This document shows positions 40,725 to 50,097 of a DNA stretch of 64,000 nt, piece by piece (position 1 is the first letter of the stretch; every line of letters begins with the position of its first letter). The position numbers were made by a program, and so were the translations under genes. A model generated the notes under the pieces. That model saw only the letters and a program-made list of their open reading frames with translations, did no database searches and was not told the DNA's origin. Source of the DNA: Bacillota bacterium. GTDB taxonomy: Bacteria; Bacillota; Clostridia; Oscillospirales; Ruminococcaceae. The DNA lies in the NCBI GenBank assembly GCA_023391875.1, contig JAEWAB010000003.1, positions 1 through 64,000 of the forward strand. Direction: 5' to 3'.

Positions 40725-42101
40725 TCAGGGTGCCGTGACCGAGAGGCCCGCATAAAACTGTTCCATGATCTCCTCCAGCTTCATACCCCGGCTGCCCTTA
40801 AAGAGTATTATATCATCTTTCTGGGTGAGCGCCAGCAATTTTTCACCCGCCGCGCGCTTATCGTCAAAGCTGTACACCTGCGGGGTACCCGCCATGGCCG
40901 CCGCCGCGGCGATATGCCCGGCGCTTTCGCCGTAGGTGATTAAGATGTCGGCGCCGCTCTCGCTCACCATGCGCCCCACGCCTTCGTGCGCCTGCTTAGA
41001 CCAGTCGCCGAGCTCCAGCATATCGGCAAGCACCGCAATACTTCGGCCGTTCTTCTTGAGCGTCTGCAGGGTAGCGAGCGCCGCCTTCATCGAGTCGGGG
41101 CTCGCGTTATAGCAATCCTCTATCACGGTTACCCCGCTTTTGCGCACCACCTTCTGGCGCATCCCCGAGGGGGCGTACTGTTTGAGCGCCTCGACGCTCT
41201 TTTGAAGGTTCAGTTTCAGTGCCGCCGCCGCGGAAAAGGCCGCGAGGGCGTTTAAAACGTTGTGCCTGCCCACGCAGGGGATTACTGCCAGGTAAATGCT
41301 GCCGTTATAAGTAATATCAAACGCCGTGGTATCCTCATCTTCGCGGATATTTACGGCGCGCACCACCGCCTGAGAATGGGTGATGCTGTAGGGTATTATA
41401 TCAAACCCGCAGTAGCTTTTTATGTCGCAAAGCAGGTCGTCGTCATAGTTGAGTATCAGGGTTCCGTTCGCGGGCAGCCCTTCGGTAATCTCGAGCTTTG
41501 CAGCGAGGATATTCTCACGGCTGCCGAGGTTTTCGATGTGCGAAACCCCGATATTTGTAATGACCGCAACCGTGGGCAGCGTCGCCGCCGTAAGCACCGA
41601 AAGCTCGCCCTTGTGGGTCATACCCATCTCGATAACCGCGCATTCATAGCTTTTATCCAGCCTTAAAAGCGTAAGGGGCAGCCCGATCTCGTTGTTGCGG
41701 TTGCCCTCCGTTTTAAGGGTTTTAAGGCTCGCGCCCAGCGCGCAGGATATCATCTCTTTGGTGGTGGTTTTGCCCACGCTGCCGGTAACGGCAACGACGG
41801 GGATATTGTATTTTAAACGGTAGGCGCAGCCAAGGGTAATGAGCGCGCGCTCGGTATTGCGCACCAGGATAACCGGCCTGCCCCCGGCGGATACCTGCTT
41901 ATGGCACACCGCCGCGACAGCGCCCTTTTCAAACGCCTCCGCCACGTAATCGTGTCCGTCAAACCGCTCGCCCTCAAGCGCCACGAAAAGGCTGTTCGGC
42001 GTAATGGCGCGCGTATCGGTGCAGATGTCTTCTATAACCACATCCTCGGCAATGTGTGCGCCAAAATAGCGCGCAATGTCACTGAGCAGCCACTTTTCCA
42101 C
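40725..42101 (-). CDS. murF: UDP-MurNAc-tripeptide-D-Ala-D-Ala ligase
   Basis: Adds the D-Ala-D-Ala dipeptide to the UDP-MurNAc-tripeptide. The 458-residue Mur ligase has the ATP loop TGSVGKTTTKEM, the central ENRNNEIGLPLTL-like GNRNNEIGLPLTLL segment and ITNIGVSHIENLGS. The start is the GTG at 42101, which has GGAGG upstream; a longer frame to 42170 would overlap murE by 41 bp and is less likely. Confidence 0.95.
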   Translation of the reverse strand: MEKWLLSDIARYFGAHIAEDVVIEDICTDTRAITPNSLFVALEGERFDGHDYVAEAFEKGAVAAVCHKQVSAGGRPVILVRNTERALITLGCAYRLKYNIPVVAVTGSVGKTTTKEMISCALGASLKTLKTEGNRNNEIGLPLTLLRLDKSYECAVIEMGMTHKGELSVLTAATLPTVAVITNIGVSHIENLGSRENILAAKLEITEGLPANGTLILNYDDDLLCDIKSYCGFDIIPYSITHSQAVVRAVNIREDEDTTAFDITYNGSIYLAVIPCVGRHNVLNALAAFSAAAALKLNLQKSVEALKQYAPSGMRQKVVRKSGVTVIEDCYNASPDSMKAALATLQTLKKNGRSIAVLADMLELGDWSKQAHEGVGRMVSESGADILITYGESAGHIAAAAAMAGTPQVYSFDDKRAAGEKLLALTQKDDIILFKGSRGMKLEEIMEQFYAGLSVTAP

Positions 42102-42129
42102 TGTGATTCCTCCGTTTTGAGCGTCAGGA

Positions 42130-43596
42130 TTATTCCTTTGCCGCCCGCCTTTTTTCATCCCGCTCGGCAATAAGCTCCTTTACAATGGTATGCTCGTCGA
42201 ACGCGATGGTGCCAAAGCTTAACACCTGATAGTCCTCATGGCCTTTGCCCGCGAGCACGATAACATCGTCTTGCCGGGCGTTGTCGATTACCCAGCGGAT
42301 AGCCTCCATCCGGTCGGGGATAACCTTGTAGTTATCGGTAACGCCCTCAAAGCCGGGGATGGCGTCGTTTAATATCTGCATGACATCCTCGTTGCGGGGG
42401 TTGTCGGAGGTAAGCACCGCGAGGTCAGCGTATTTACCCGCCATATAGGCCATCTTGGGGCGCTTGGTGCGGTCGCGGTTGCCCGCGCACCCAAACAGCG
42501 CCACCACACGCGCCGGAGCAAACTCGCGGACGGTGGAAAGTATCTTTTCTAGGCCGTCCGGGGTGTGGGCGTAGTCGCAGATGATGGTAAAATCATCCCC
42601 CGAATACAGCACCTCGGTGCGCCCCTTCACGCCCTTGCAGCGGCTGAGCCCCTGCGCAACCACGGAAGGCTCAAAGCCGAGGGTAATGGCGCACGCTGCG
42701 GCCGCCATGGCGTTGGAAACCGAGAAGCCGCCCGGCATACCGAACGACACCCGTTCAATCACATTGTTGCCCACGAGCGCGAAGTTTACGCCGTCGCGCC
42801 GTTTGACAACATTTTTGGCGGTGAAGTCGGCCATATCGTCGCCGGCGGAGTAGGTTACCTTTTTGCAGGCGATCTCGTCTAGCAGCCTTCTGCCATATTC
42901 GTCGTCAAGGTTGATAACGGCGGTATTGCTCATCTCAAACAATGTCTTTTTGGCATTGTAGTAGTTTTCCATGGTGCCGTGATAATCCAGATGGTCCTGT
43001 GTAAGGTTGGTGAACACGCCCGCCTCAAAGTGGCAGCCGTCCAGCCGGTGCTGCGCAAATGCGTGGGAGGAGGCCTCCATCACCACATACTCGCACCCCG
43101 CGTTGACCATGCGGGAAAACAGGCTGTGCAGCTCCGCCGGGTCGGGGGTGGTGTACTTGGCGGGGATGGTCATATCGTCGATCTCTACCTGTATGGTACC
43201 GATAAGCCCTACCTTTTTGCCCGCGGACTCGAGTATCTGCTTGAGCAGGTAGGTGATGGTGGTTTTGCCATTGGTGCCGGTTACCCCGATAAGCCTGAGC
43301 TTTCTGGAGGGATACTCCAGCAGCGCCGCACAAAGGATGGAGTATGCACTGCGGCTGTTTTCTACAACGACCTGACGCTCAAGGCCTAGATCGCGCTCGG
43401 TAACCACCGCGAGGGCCCCCTGCTCAAGCGCCTGCGCCGCATAGTCATGTCCGTCAAAGCGCTCGCCCTTTACGGCGACGAAGATACAGCCTTGGCCGGC
43501 CGCCCGCGAGTCGCTGGTAACACGGGTAACCTCTTCATCCGCAAGCTCCGCCACAGACAGAATATCTATCTGGCCCAGTAACTGAAATAGCGTCAT
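42130..43596 (-). CDS. murE: UDP-MurNAc-tripeptide synthetase, probably meso-DAP-adding
   Basis: Adds the third amino acid to the peptide stem. The 488-residue protein has the ATP loop GVTGTNGKTT, the carbamylated-lysine region and, near residue 405, SDNPRNED. DNPR is the specificity motif of meso-diaminopimelate-adding enzymes, as opposed to DDNP for lysine. Murein in this organism should therefore be of the A1-gamma type. It follows the PBP gene. Confidence 0.95.
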   Translation of the reverse strand: MTLFQLLGQIDILSVAELADEEVTRVTSDSRAAGQGCIFVAVKGERFDGHDYAAQALEQGALAVVTERDLGLERQVVVENSRSAYSILCAALLEYPSRKLRLIGVTGTNGKTTITYLLKQILESAGKKVGLIGTIQVEIDDMTIPAKYTTPDPAELHSLFSRMVNAGCEYVVMEASSHAFAQHRLDGCHFEAGVFTNLTQDHLDYHGTMENYYNAKKTLFEMSNTAVINLDDEYGRRLLDEIACKKVTYSAGDDMADFTAKNVVKRRDGVNFALVGNNVIERVSFGMPGGFSVSNAMAAAACAITLGFEPSVVAQGLSRCKGVKGRTEVLYSGDDFTIICDYAHTPDGLEKILSTVREFAPARVVALFGCAGNRDRTKRPKMAYMAGKYADLAVLTSDNPRNEDVMQILNDAIPGFEGVTDNYKVIPDRMEAIRWVIDNARQDDVIVLAGKGHEDYQVLSFGTIAFDEHTIVKELIAERDEKRRAAKE

Positions 43597-43649
43597 ACAT
43601 CCGCCTCCCTGCCGATGATGTACATTGTATCATACGGGTTATGTATGGT

Positions 43650-45875
43650 TTATTCTACAGCGTCATTAACACCGAAGGTAACGTCAATAACCGTGCCGTG
43701 CTCGGCAACCGTCGGGTTTTGAATGGACTGCGCGATGGCGATGGTGCCGCTCTGGTCGACGCCGCCGCCCACGATGCGCAGGTTAAAGCCCGCGTTTGTA
43801 AGGGTTGCGTTGGCCTGCTGCGCCGTCATGCCGATAACACTGGGCACCACCGAGGAACGTGTGGCTTCCTCCGTTGTGGTATACAGCAGCACCTTGCCGC
43901 CTCTGGGGATGGGCTTACCCGGCATAGGTATCTGCTTTACAACCTGCTCGCCGTTGCCTATGATCTCGGACTGCAGGCCCTGCTGGGAGAGCTTAGCCGT
44001 CGCGTCGTGCGGCAAGAGGCCGACAACGCTGTTTACGGAAACATCCATCTTCTCGAGCTCTTCGGCTGTATATGTAGGCTCTATACCGAGGTAAGAGAGT
44101 GTTTCGGAGATGATGGCGCCCGCTACAGGCGCCGCGATGGTGGAGCCGTACGCGCCGGAATCCTTCGGCTCATCTAAGATAACGAGCACCGCGATCTGCG
44201 GGTCGTCGGCCGGAGCGAAGCCCAAGAACGAAAGCACGTGCTCTTTAACACCGCTTGCGGTGGCGCTCTGGTCGAGCTTTTCGGAGGTACCGGTTTTACC
44301 GCCGATGCGGTAGCCCTTGATGTACGCGCTGCGTCCGCTGCCCTCGCTTACTACCTTTTCAAGCATCAGCGCAAGCTCGGAAGAAACCTGCTCCGAAATA
44401 ACCTGACGCTTCGCTACCGGATCGATGGTCTCCACAACATTTTTATCGGAATCGATAACCTGTTTTACAAGGTGCGGCTCGTAGAGGTATCCGCCGTTAA
44501 TCGCCGCGGCTACCGCGGTAATCACCTGTAAGGGGGTGATTTTAAAGCTCTGCCCGAAGGAGGATACCGCCAAGGTATCAGGCTCCTTTTGCAGCACCGA
44601 AAGGGCATGATAGATGCCGCTTGTTTCGCCCGGCAGGTCGATGCCGGTTTTTTCGTTAAAGCCAAAGGCTTTGTAATACTTTGCCGTGCGATCCGGCCCC
44701 AGCAGCAGGCCAACCGCCATGAATACCGGGTTGCAGGAGTTCCTGATGCCGTCTACAAATGTCTCTGGACCATGGCCGCCATACTTCCAGCAGCCGATGG
44801 AACGCCCGTTTACCGTCAGCGAGCCGTTGCAGTAGAAATGGTCGTCTGCGTGCACCACGCCCTCTTCGAGCGCCGAGGCCGCCGTGACAATTTTGTATAC
44901 CGAGCCCGGCTCATAGGTGTCTGAGATGGCCTTGTTTCGCCATTGGGCCTGCTGTGCCTCTGCAAGTGCCGCCTTGCGCTCATCCTTATTCTCAATGGCG
45001 TTAACGGCCGCTTGAACCGCTTTGTCCTGAATGGTGAAAGGGTCGTTGGGGTCAAAGTCCGGCTTGGTGCTCATCGCGAGCACCTCGCCGCTGGTAACAT
45101 CCATGACGATGGCGGTGGCGCGGTTTTTAATGCCGAACTCGGTTACCGCCGTCTCGATGTTCTTTTCAGCGATGTGCTGTATCACCTCGTCGATGGTGAG
45201 CACCAGCGAGTAGCCGTCCTGCGCCTCGTTGACGCGCGCCTCATACTGAAACGGCATATCCTTGCCGAGGGCGTCCTTTGCCGAAACAATGCGGCCGTCG
45301 GTACCCTTTAAATATTTCTCGTAATAAGCCTCGATACCGTTTAAGCCCTGATGGTCGTCACCCGTAAAGCCCAGCACCGAAGCGGCGAAATCCCCGTAGG
45401 GGTAGTAGCGCTTGTAGTCTTCGTTGAGCACGATGCCGGTTATCTCTTCATCGATGACAAACTGGCGTATCTTGTCGACCTCCGGCCTTTCCACCTGCCG
45501 CTTGATGAGCTGGTAGTAGGTGTTCTTCTTAGATTTTTCAAGCACCTGCTGCGCATCTACGCCCAGGATCTCCGCCAATTTGTTCGCGATCTTCTCCCGC
45601 TGGTCGTCACTGATATTGGTGGGGTTGAGGCTGACCTCCCACACACTCGCGCTCTGCGCGAGCACATTCATGTTGCGGTCGAAGATAGAGCCGCGCTTGG
45701 CCTTGATAGCGGTTTCGCGCATCTGCTGGTCGATGGCTTTTGTTTGATACTGCTCGTTTGCTATCAGCTGCAGGTATGCAAGCCGCCCGATGAGTATCGT
45801 AAAACAGACAGCGGTCATGGCAAGCACGGTAAAAAGCATCTTTTTCATCATGGCGTTGCTAGGCCCTGCCGGCAT
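43650..45875 (-). CDS. Class B penicillin-binding protein with PASTA domains (FtsI/SpoVD-like)
   Basis: Septal or spore-cortex transpeptidase of 741 residues. One N-terminal helix (FTVLAMTAVCFTILIGRLAYL), a dimerisation region (about 50-210), then the transpeptidase domain with S325-V-Y-K328, S380-C-N382 and K527-T-G-T530, and two C-terminal PASTA repeats (about 605-740). The PASTA repeats and the cluster position fit SpoVD or PBP2B of Bacillus; one gene may serve both division and sporulation. AAGGGGG precedes the ATG. Confidence 0.94.
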   Translation of the reverse strand: MPAGPSNAMMKKMLFTVLAMTAVCFTILIGRLAYLQLIANEQYQTKAIDQQMRETAIKAKRGSIFDRNMNVLAQSASVWEVSLNPTNISDDQREKIANKLAEILGVDAQQVLEKSKKNTYYQLIKRQVERPEVDKIRQFVIDEEITGIVLNEDYKRYYPYGDFAASVLGFTGDDHQGLNGIEAYYEKYLKGTDGRIVSAKDALGKDMPFQYEARVNEAQDGYSLVLTIDEVIQHIAEKNIETAVTEFGIKNRATAIVMDVTSGEVLAMSTKPDFDPNDPFTIQDKAVQAAVNAIENKDERKAALAEAQQAQWRNKAISDTYEPGSVYKIVTAASALEEGVVHADDHFYCNGSLTVNGRSIGCWKYGGHGPETFVDGIRNSCNPVFMAVGLLLGPDRTAKYYKAFGFNEKTGIDLPGETSGIYHALSVLQKEPDTLAVSSFGQSFKITPLQVITAVAAAINGGYLYEPHLVKQVIDSDKNVVETIDPVAKRQVISEQVSSELALMLEKVVSEGSGRSAYIKGYRIGGKTGTSEKLDQSATASGVKEHVLSFLGFAPADDPQIAVLVILDEPKDSGAYGSTIAAPVAGAIISETLSYLGIEPTYTAEELEKMDVSVNSVVGLLPHDATAKLSQQGLQSEIIGNGEQVVKQIPMPGKPIPRGGKVLLYTTTEEATRSSVVPSVIGMTAQQANATLTNAGFNLRIVGGGVDQSGTIAIAQSIQNPTVAEHGTVIDVTFGVNDAVE

Positions 45876-46034
45876 GTTAAAAAGCCCCCTTTATGAAAAG
45901 CGCACGAACGAAACGGCTATCGCCCGAAGGGCGGTTGGTTCGGCCTATAGCCGAAACAGGCACAAGGCACAGCGCCGTCGAAGCTCGAATTGAATAAGAT
46001 GGTAAACTGCAATCTCTTTAATTGTATTGTCGTA

Positions 46035-46508
46035 TTAATTGATGTATTCCACCAACATATAAAACAAATCGTTAATATTAAAGCTCATGGCCTGCTGCTT
46101 TTGCTGCTTGATGACCTGCTGCCCGATCTGGTCGCTGCCCGCGAGCGCGATATAGGTAACCTGATATTTGTCCATACGGTTTAGGCCGAGCTGGTTGGTG
46201 GCGTAGTCCTCGATGCTCTTGACCGAAACCTTGCTGTCCAGCTCCATGGCAAGGCGGGTTTCTTCGCTTTGCAGGCGCGTCAGCTCCTTTTTAGCGGCTG
46301 TAATATCGCTTACCGTCTCGGTTAGTATAGCCCTGCTGTAGATACCGACGGAAACAATGGCGCCGACAATAAGCGCAACCATCAGCCTCGCCGCAACCGT
46401 CTTCAGCCCGGACTTCGGCTTTGCTGCCGGGAGCTTTTGAAGTGCTGCTTTTTCTTTCTTTTGACGCTGTTCAAATAAAGACAGATCGTACGCTTCGTTT
46501 GCGGCCAC
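46035..46508 (-). CDS. ftsL: FtsL/DivIC-like septum protein
   Basis: Bitopic division protein of 157 residues: a Lys-rich cytoplasmic tail, one helix (VAARLMVALIVGAIVSVGIY), then a coiled coil (ITAAKKELTRLQSEETRLAM) and an FtsL-type SIEDYATNQLGLNRMDKYQV end. Sequence identity in this family is low, and the call rests on topology, the LGL motif and position between rsmH and the PBP gene. Confidence 0.85.
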   Translation of the reverse strand: MAANEAYDLSLFEQRQKKEKAALQKLPAAKPKSGLKTVAARLMVALIVGAIVSVGIYSRAILTETVSDITAAKKELTRLQSEETRLAMELDSKVSVKSIEDYATNQLGLNRMDKYQVTYIALAGSDQIGQQVIKQQKQQAMSFNINDLFYMLVEYIN

Positions 46509-46542
46509 GCTTATCCCACCCTGTTTTTAACTTCATGCGCAT

Positions 46543-47466
46543 TTACAGCTTTTCGATAACCCTTAGCTTCGCACTGCGGCTTCTTGCGTTTATGGCAAGC
46601 TCCTCCTGCGAGGGCTCAATGGGCTTTTTATGCACCAGCCTGCCGCGAGGGGTTTTGTTGCACACGCATACCGGAAAATCCGGCGGACAGGTGCAGCCCT
46701 TGGCAAACTCGGCAAACCGCTGCTTTACAATGCGGTCCTCCAGCGAGTGGAAGGTGATGATGCACAGGCGTCCGCCCGGCGACAGCAGGTCAAACGCGTC
46801 GGTGACTGCACCCGAGAGCTGCTCCAGCTCCCCATTCACGGCGATGCGCAGTGCCTGAAAGCTCCTGCGCGCGGGGTGCGTGTCGCACATGGCCGCGGCG
46901 GGCAGGGCGCTTTTGATGACGTCCACCAGCTCAAACGTCGTTTCTATCGGCTTTTCGGCGCGGCTACGCACAATGGCGTCGGCAATACGCCGCGAAAAGC
47001 GCTCCTCACCGTACTCCCACAGAATCTTCGCAATCTCTTGTGCAGGGTAGGTGTTGACAATATCCTTGGCCGAGAGGCCCTCTTTACTCATCCGCATATC
47101 CAGCGGCGCGTCTTTATGAAAAGAGAAGCCGCGCTCGGCGGTGTCCAGCTGATAGGATGAAACGCCCAGATCGAGCAACATTCCGTCAATCTGTTCGATG
47201 CCGAGCGAAGCAACTACGTCTTTTACTGAGGAATAATCGGCCTTGACCACCTGCGCACACGCATAAGGCGACAGCCTTTCGGTTGCGGTGAGCACGGCGT
47301 CCGGGTCTTTATCGATGGCAATAAGCCTGCCGCCGGCAAGCCTTTTTGCAATCTCGCAGGAATGCCCCGCTCCGCCCGCCGTACCGTCGACATAAACGCC
47401 GTCCGGCTTTATGGCGAGGGCTTCGATGCACTCGTTGAGTAGCACCGAGATATGCGAAAACTCCAC
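46543..47466 (-). CDS. rsmH: 16S rRNA (cytosine-1402-N4)-methyltransferase
   Basis: Methylates C1402 of 16S rRNA in the P site. The 307-residue protein begins with the family's EFSHISVLLNECIEAL, has the SAM loop GTAGGAGHS and LDLGVSSYQLDTAERGFSF. The GTG at 47466 follows AAGGGG. It is the second gene of the cluster. Confidence 0.95.
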   Translation of the reverse strand: MEFSHISVLLNECIEALAIKPDGVYVDGTAGGAGHSCEIAKRLAGGRLIAIDKDPDAVLTATERLSPYACAQVVKADYSSVKDVVASLGIEQIDGMLLDLGVSSYQLDTAERGFSFHKDAPLDMRMSKEGLSAKDIVNTYPAQEIAKILWEYGEERFSRRIADAIVRSRAEKPIETTFELVDVIKSALPAAAMCDTHPARRSFQALRIAVNGELEQLSGAVTDAFDLLSPGGRLCIITFHSLEDRIVKQRFAEFAKGCTCPPDFPVCVCNKTPRGRLVHKKPIEPSQEELAINARSRSAKLRVIEKL

Positions 47467-47596
47467 GCGTAGCACCCCTTTGCATTGTATTGGTGGTATA
47501 CCTATTCCCATATAGCATGGCGCCAGAAGATGCCGATTAGTCAATATCTTATCAGGCGCAGATAAAAATTGTTGTATGAAACGGCGGGAATAAGGT

Positions 47597-48016
47597 TTAG
47601 AAGCCCAAACTGTCCATTACACTCTCAATGCTTTCGGAGGTAAGGAGCGCGTTCTTGGCGCTCCACTTAGCTTTATCCCATATTTCGGCGCGTACAGAGG
47701 CGCCGATAATCACAATATCCTTATCAAGCCCGGCGTATTGTCTGAGGTTTGCGGGGATAAGCACCCGCCCCTGTTTATCGCTGATGGCTTCGCAGGCGCC
47801 GGAAAAGAAGAAGCGCTGCAAATCGCTCGCCTTTGAAAAAGGCAGGGCGTTAATCGCATCCTGCAGACGCTGCCACTGGCTGGGTGGGTAGACAAACAGG
47901 CAACCGTCCAAGCCCTTTGCAATGATGAAGTTGTCGCCCAGGTCTTCCCTGAGCTTGGCAGGAAAAATAACACGCCCTTTTGGGTCAAGGGTATGTTCAT
48001 ATTCACCCATCAACAT
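47597..48016 (-). CDS. mraZ: Cluster regulator MraZ
   Basis: Small DNA-binding protein of 139 residues with two SpoVT/AbrB-like halves. The start MLMGEYEHTLDPKGRVIFPA and the second GACEAISDKQGRVLIPANLR are typical. MraZ represses its own cluster by binding GTGG-type repeats in the promoter, which are present just upstream. The ATG at 48016 follows AAAGGCGG. Confidence 0.95.
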   Translation of the reverse strand: MLMGEYEHTLDPKGRVIFPAKLREDLGDNFIIAKGLDGCLFVYPPSQWQRLQDAINALPFSKASDLQRFFFSGACEAISDKQGRVLIPANLRQYAGLDKDIVIIGASVRAEIWDKAKWSAKNALLTSESIESVMDSLGF

Positions 48017-48060
48017 CTTCACCACCGCCTTTCAAAAAGCAGTCGGGTTACTCATCTTCG

Positions 48061-48090
48061 CTCCACTTTACACCACTATTAACCACTTTT
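48061..48090. promoter_or_regulatory. Three MraZ boxes
   Basis: On the minus strand AGTGG occurs three times at exactly 10-bp spacing (48063-67, 48073-77, 48083-87), just downstream of the promoter. Tandem (A)GTGG repeats spaced by one helical turn are the described binding site of MraZ. Confidence 0.8.
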
Positions 48091-48092
48091 TC

Positions 48093-48121
48093 ATTATAAC
48101 CGGGCATTATGTAAATTGCAA
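48093..48121 (-). promoter_or_regulatory. Main promoter of the division/cell-wall cluster
   Basis: TTGCAA, 17 bp, TATAAT on the minus strand, immediately upstream of the MraZ boxes and about 75 bp before mraZ. Confidence 0.8.
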
Positions 48122-48340
48122 TAGGCTGAACCGAACAAGCCTGCGGTGATGAAAGAATTATCATTTTGCACAAATATCACTAATAGATGGGCGGTTTTTT
48201 AAGAACAGGTTTGTCGAAAATTGCAGAATTTTTACACTCATAGCCCATATTGGCCGTAGATTGAATCCAGTTTATTCCTTTTTCCAGGTTTATACTCCAA
48301 GTAATTCTCAATTAAATCAATAGGAAATGATTTTCGGCAT

Positions 48341-48382
48341 AAAAAAACACCCGTACCTGCCAGAAATCTGGCAAAGTACGGG
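48341..48382 (-). terminator. Terminator after the coiled-coil gene
   Basis: CCCGTAC and GCCAGA pair with TCTGGC and GTACGGG on the minus strand, followed by TGTTTTTTT. Confidence 0.85.
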
Positions 48383-48405
48383 CAATGGTATGTACTATTT
48401 GTATA

Positions 48406-48873
48406 CTATAGGGCGGGCCGCTGAGGCGATTTCATCTGCTGCTTGATGGCGCGTACATCGTTTAAGCTGGCGGCGAGGCATTCCTCGGTGGAGTGAACGA
48501 TATTCTCCACATACTCGTTGGTGGCAAGCCTTATCTCCTTTGACCGCTGTTGTGCGCTCGCCACAATCTCCTGTGCGCGTGCCTGCGCCTGCTTGGTAAT
48601 CTCACTGGCGGCCACGAGCGCCTTGGCTTTCTCCTCGGCCTTGGTGACAATGGCCTCCGCCTCGCGCTTGGCGTCGCTGATAATGTCCGCACGGTCGGAG
48701 ACAATCGCCTTGGCCTGCTTGATCTCGTTGGGCAGCGCAAGCCGGACATCATCCATCAGCTCACGCAGCTTCGCCACATCAATTACACACCGTCCTCCCG
48801 AAAGCGGCATCGCCCATGAGTTATCAATGAGCTCGTCCATCATATCCAGAACCTCGTCAATGTTCATGCTCAT
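48406..48873 (-). CDS. Coiled-coil protein, ATPase-subunit-like, in coaD operon
   Basis: A 155-residue soluble protein. After a short N-terminal region (MDELIDNSWAMPLSGGRCVI) it is one long amphipathic helix rich in Ala, Glu, Lys and Gln (AKREAEAIVTKAEEKAKALV), resembling the E/G-type stalk subunits of V-ATPases or DivIVA-like rods. Clostridia often have this gene next to coaD, commonly labelled an ATPase; no catalytic motif is seen. Its role is unknown. GAAGG precedes the ATG. Confidence 0.75.
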   Translation of the reverse strand: MSMNIDEVLDMMDELIDNSWAMPLSGGRCVIDVAKLRELMDDVRLALPNEIKQAKAIVSDRADIISDAKREAEAIVTKAEEKAKALVAASEITKQAQARAQEIVASAQQRSKEIRLATNEYVENIVHSTEECLAASLNDVRAIKQQMKSPQRPAL

Positions 48874-48932
48874 CCGCAAACCTTCCTTCATTCTTCCTTC
48901 GTTTTCATGTTAGATTTTATTTTAATTTTACT

Positions 48933-49418
48933 CTACGGTCTGGGGCTTAAGCGCTGCTGGATCTCATCCAGCAGCACGGCGGGTACAAAATCCGAGATAT
49001 CGCCGCCGAACATCGCCACCTGCTTGACAATGCTGGAACTTAAGTACATGTTTTCAAGGCTGGTAGGTACAAACATCGTCTCGGCGCCGGGGTAGAACTT
49101 CTTGTTGGCGAGCGCCATCTGGAACTCATACTCAAAGTCCGACACCGCGCGCAGACCTTTGACGATGGCGCAGGCGCCCTTGAGCTTCGCATAATCGGCG
49201 AGCAGGCCACCGTAGGTATCGACCTCGACATTGGCTAAATTGGCGGTAACCTTGCGTATCATCGCGATGCGCTCGTCCACGGTAAAGCTGGGGTGCTTTG
49301 CGGGGTTGTGAACCACCAGCACAATAACGTGGTCAAACAGCGACGCAGCTCGTGTAACAATGTCAAGGTGGCCTTTGGTAACCGGGTCAAAACTGCCCGG
49401 GCAGATTGCAATACGCAT
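48933..49418 (-). CDS. coaD: Phosphopantetheine adenylyltransferase
   Basis: Penultimate step in coenzyme A synthesis: transfers AMP to 4'-phosphopantetheine. The 161-residue protein has CPGSFDPVTKGHLDIVTRAA with the TxGH nucleotide-binding motif, FRYEFQ-like DFEYEFQMALANKKF and YLSSSIVKQVA. It is preceded by rsmD, a frequent pairing in Firmicutes. Confidence 0.95.
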   Translation of the reverse strand: MRIAICPGSFDPVTKGHLDIVTRAASLFDHVIVLVVHNPAKHPSFTVDERIAMIRKVTANLANVEVDTYGGLLADYAKLKGACAIVKGLRAVSDFEYEFQMALANKKFYPGAETMFVPTSLENMYLSSSIVKQVAMFGGDISDFVPAVLLDEIQQRLSPRP

Positions 49419-49464
49419 TTTTATGAATCATGCCTTTCAAAGTTGATGGAAGGCACGCGGGGGA

Positions 49465-50013
49465 CTAATCCTCCTCCCGCGGCCTGCGGTAAACGGTAAG
49501 CGCAGCAATGCCGTACTTATAAACCCTTTTTTGCGTGAACGCGCCGACCGTCTCGGGCGTCTCCACCCTTTTGGCGGTCTCGCAGATCAGCACGCCGGTG
49601 TCTTTCAGGCGCCCGGCGGCAAGGGTCAGGACATTCTCCAGCCCGTCTGCGGCATAGGGCGGGTCAAGCAGGATAATATCGAACATATCCTTGGTGTTTT
49701 GCAGGTAAGAAACAGCCTCCATCGCTGCGACGCGGGACTGCTTAATAAACCCGGTTTTAGCGAGATTGGCCTTGATAACCTCATTACTGGCGCGGCTTTG
49801 GTCGATAAACACACAGAATGCTGCGCCGCGGCTTAGTGCCTCTATGCCAAGCTGGCCTGTGCCGGCGTAAAGGTCCAGCACCATGGCTTGTTCAAGCTCA
49901 AACTGAATGATGGAAAACATCGCCTCTTTAACCCTGTCGGATGTCGGTCGGGTATCTAAGCCTTCGGGCGCGGCAAGCTTCATGCCTCTCGCCTTACCGG
50001 TAATAACGCGCAT
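49465..50013 (-). CDS. rsmD: 16S rRNA (guanine-966-N2)-methyltransferase
   Basis: Methylates G966 of 16S rRNA. The 182-residue Rossmann-fold protein starts RVITGKARGMKLAAP, has the SAM motif VLDLYAGTGQLGIEALSRGA and the catalytic LLDPPYAAD (DPPY). It is upstream of coaD by about 45 bp. Confidence 0.94.
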   Translation of the reverse strand: MRVITGKARGMKLAAPEGLDTRPTSDRVKEAMFSIIQFELEQAMVLDLYAGTGQLGIEALSRGAAFCVFIDQSRASNEVIKANLAKTGFIKQSRVAAMEAVSYLQNTKDMFDIILLDPPYAADGLENVLTLAAGRLKDTGVLICETAKRVETPETVGAFTQKRVYKYGIAALTVYRRPREED

Positions 50014-50097
50014 CTATTTATCCTCACTTACAAATCTTCGTGGGTTTCCATTCTATTATGTGGCAAGTTGTCCGTTCTGTCAAGCAACCCCGTTTGT

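Noticed and set aside
45876..46034. Hairpins between the PBP gene and ftsL
   Set aside because: GGTTCGGC-CTATA-GCCGAAAC can form a short stem but has no T tract and lies inside the cluster; no role can be supported.
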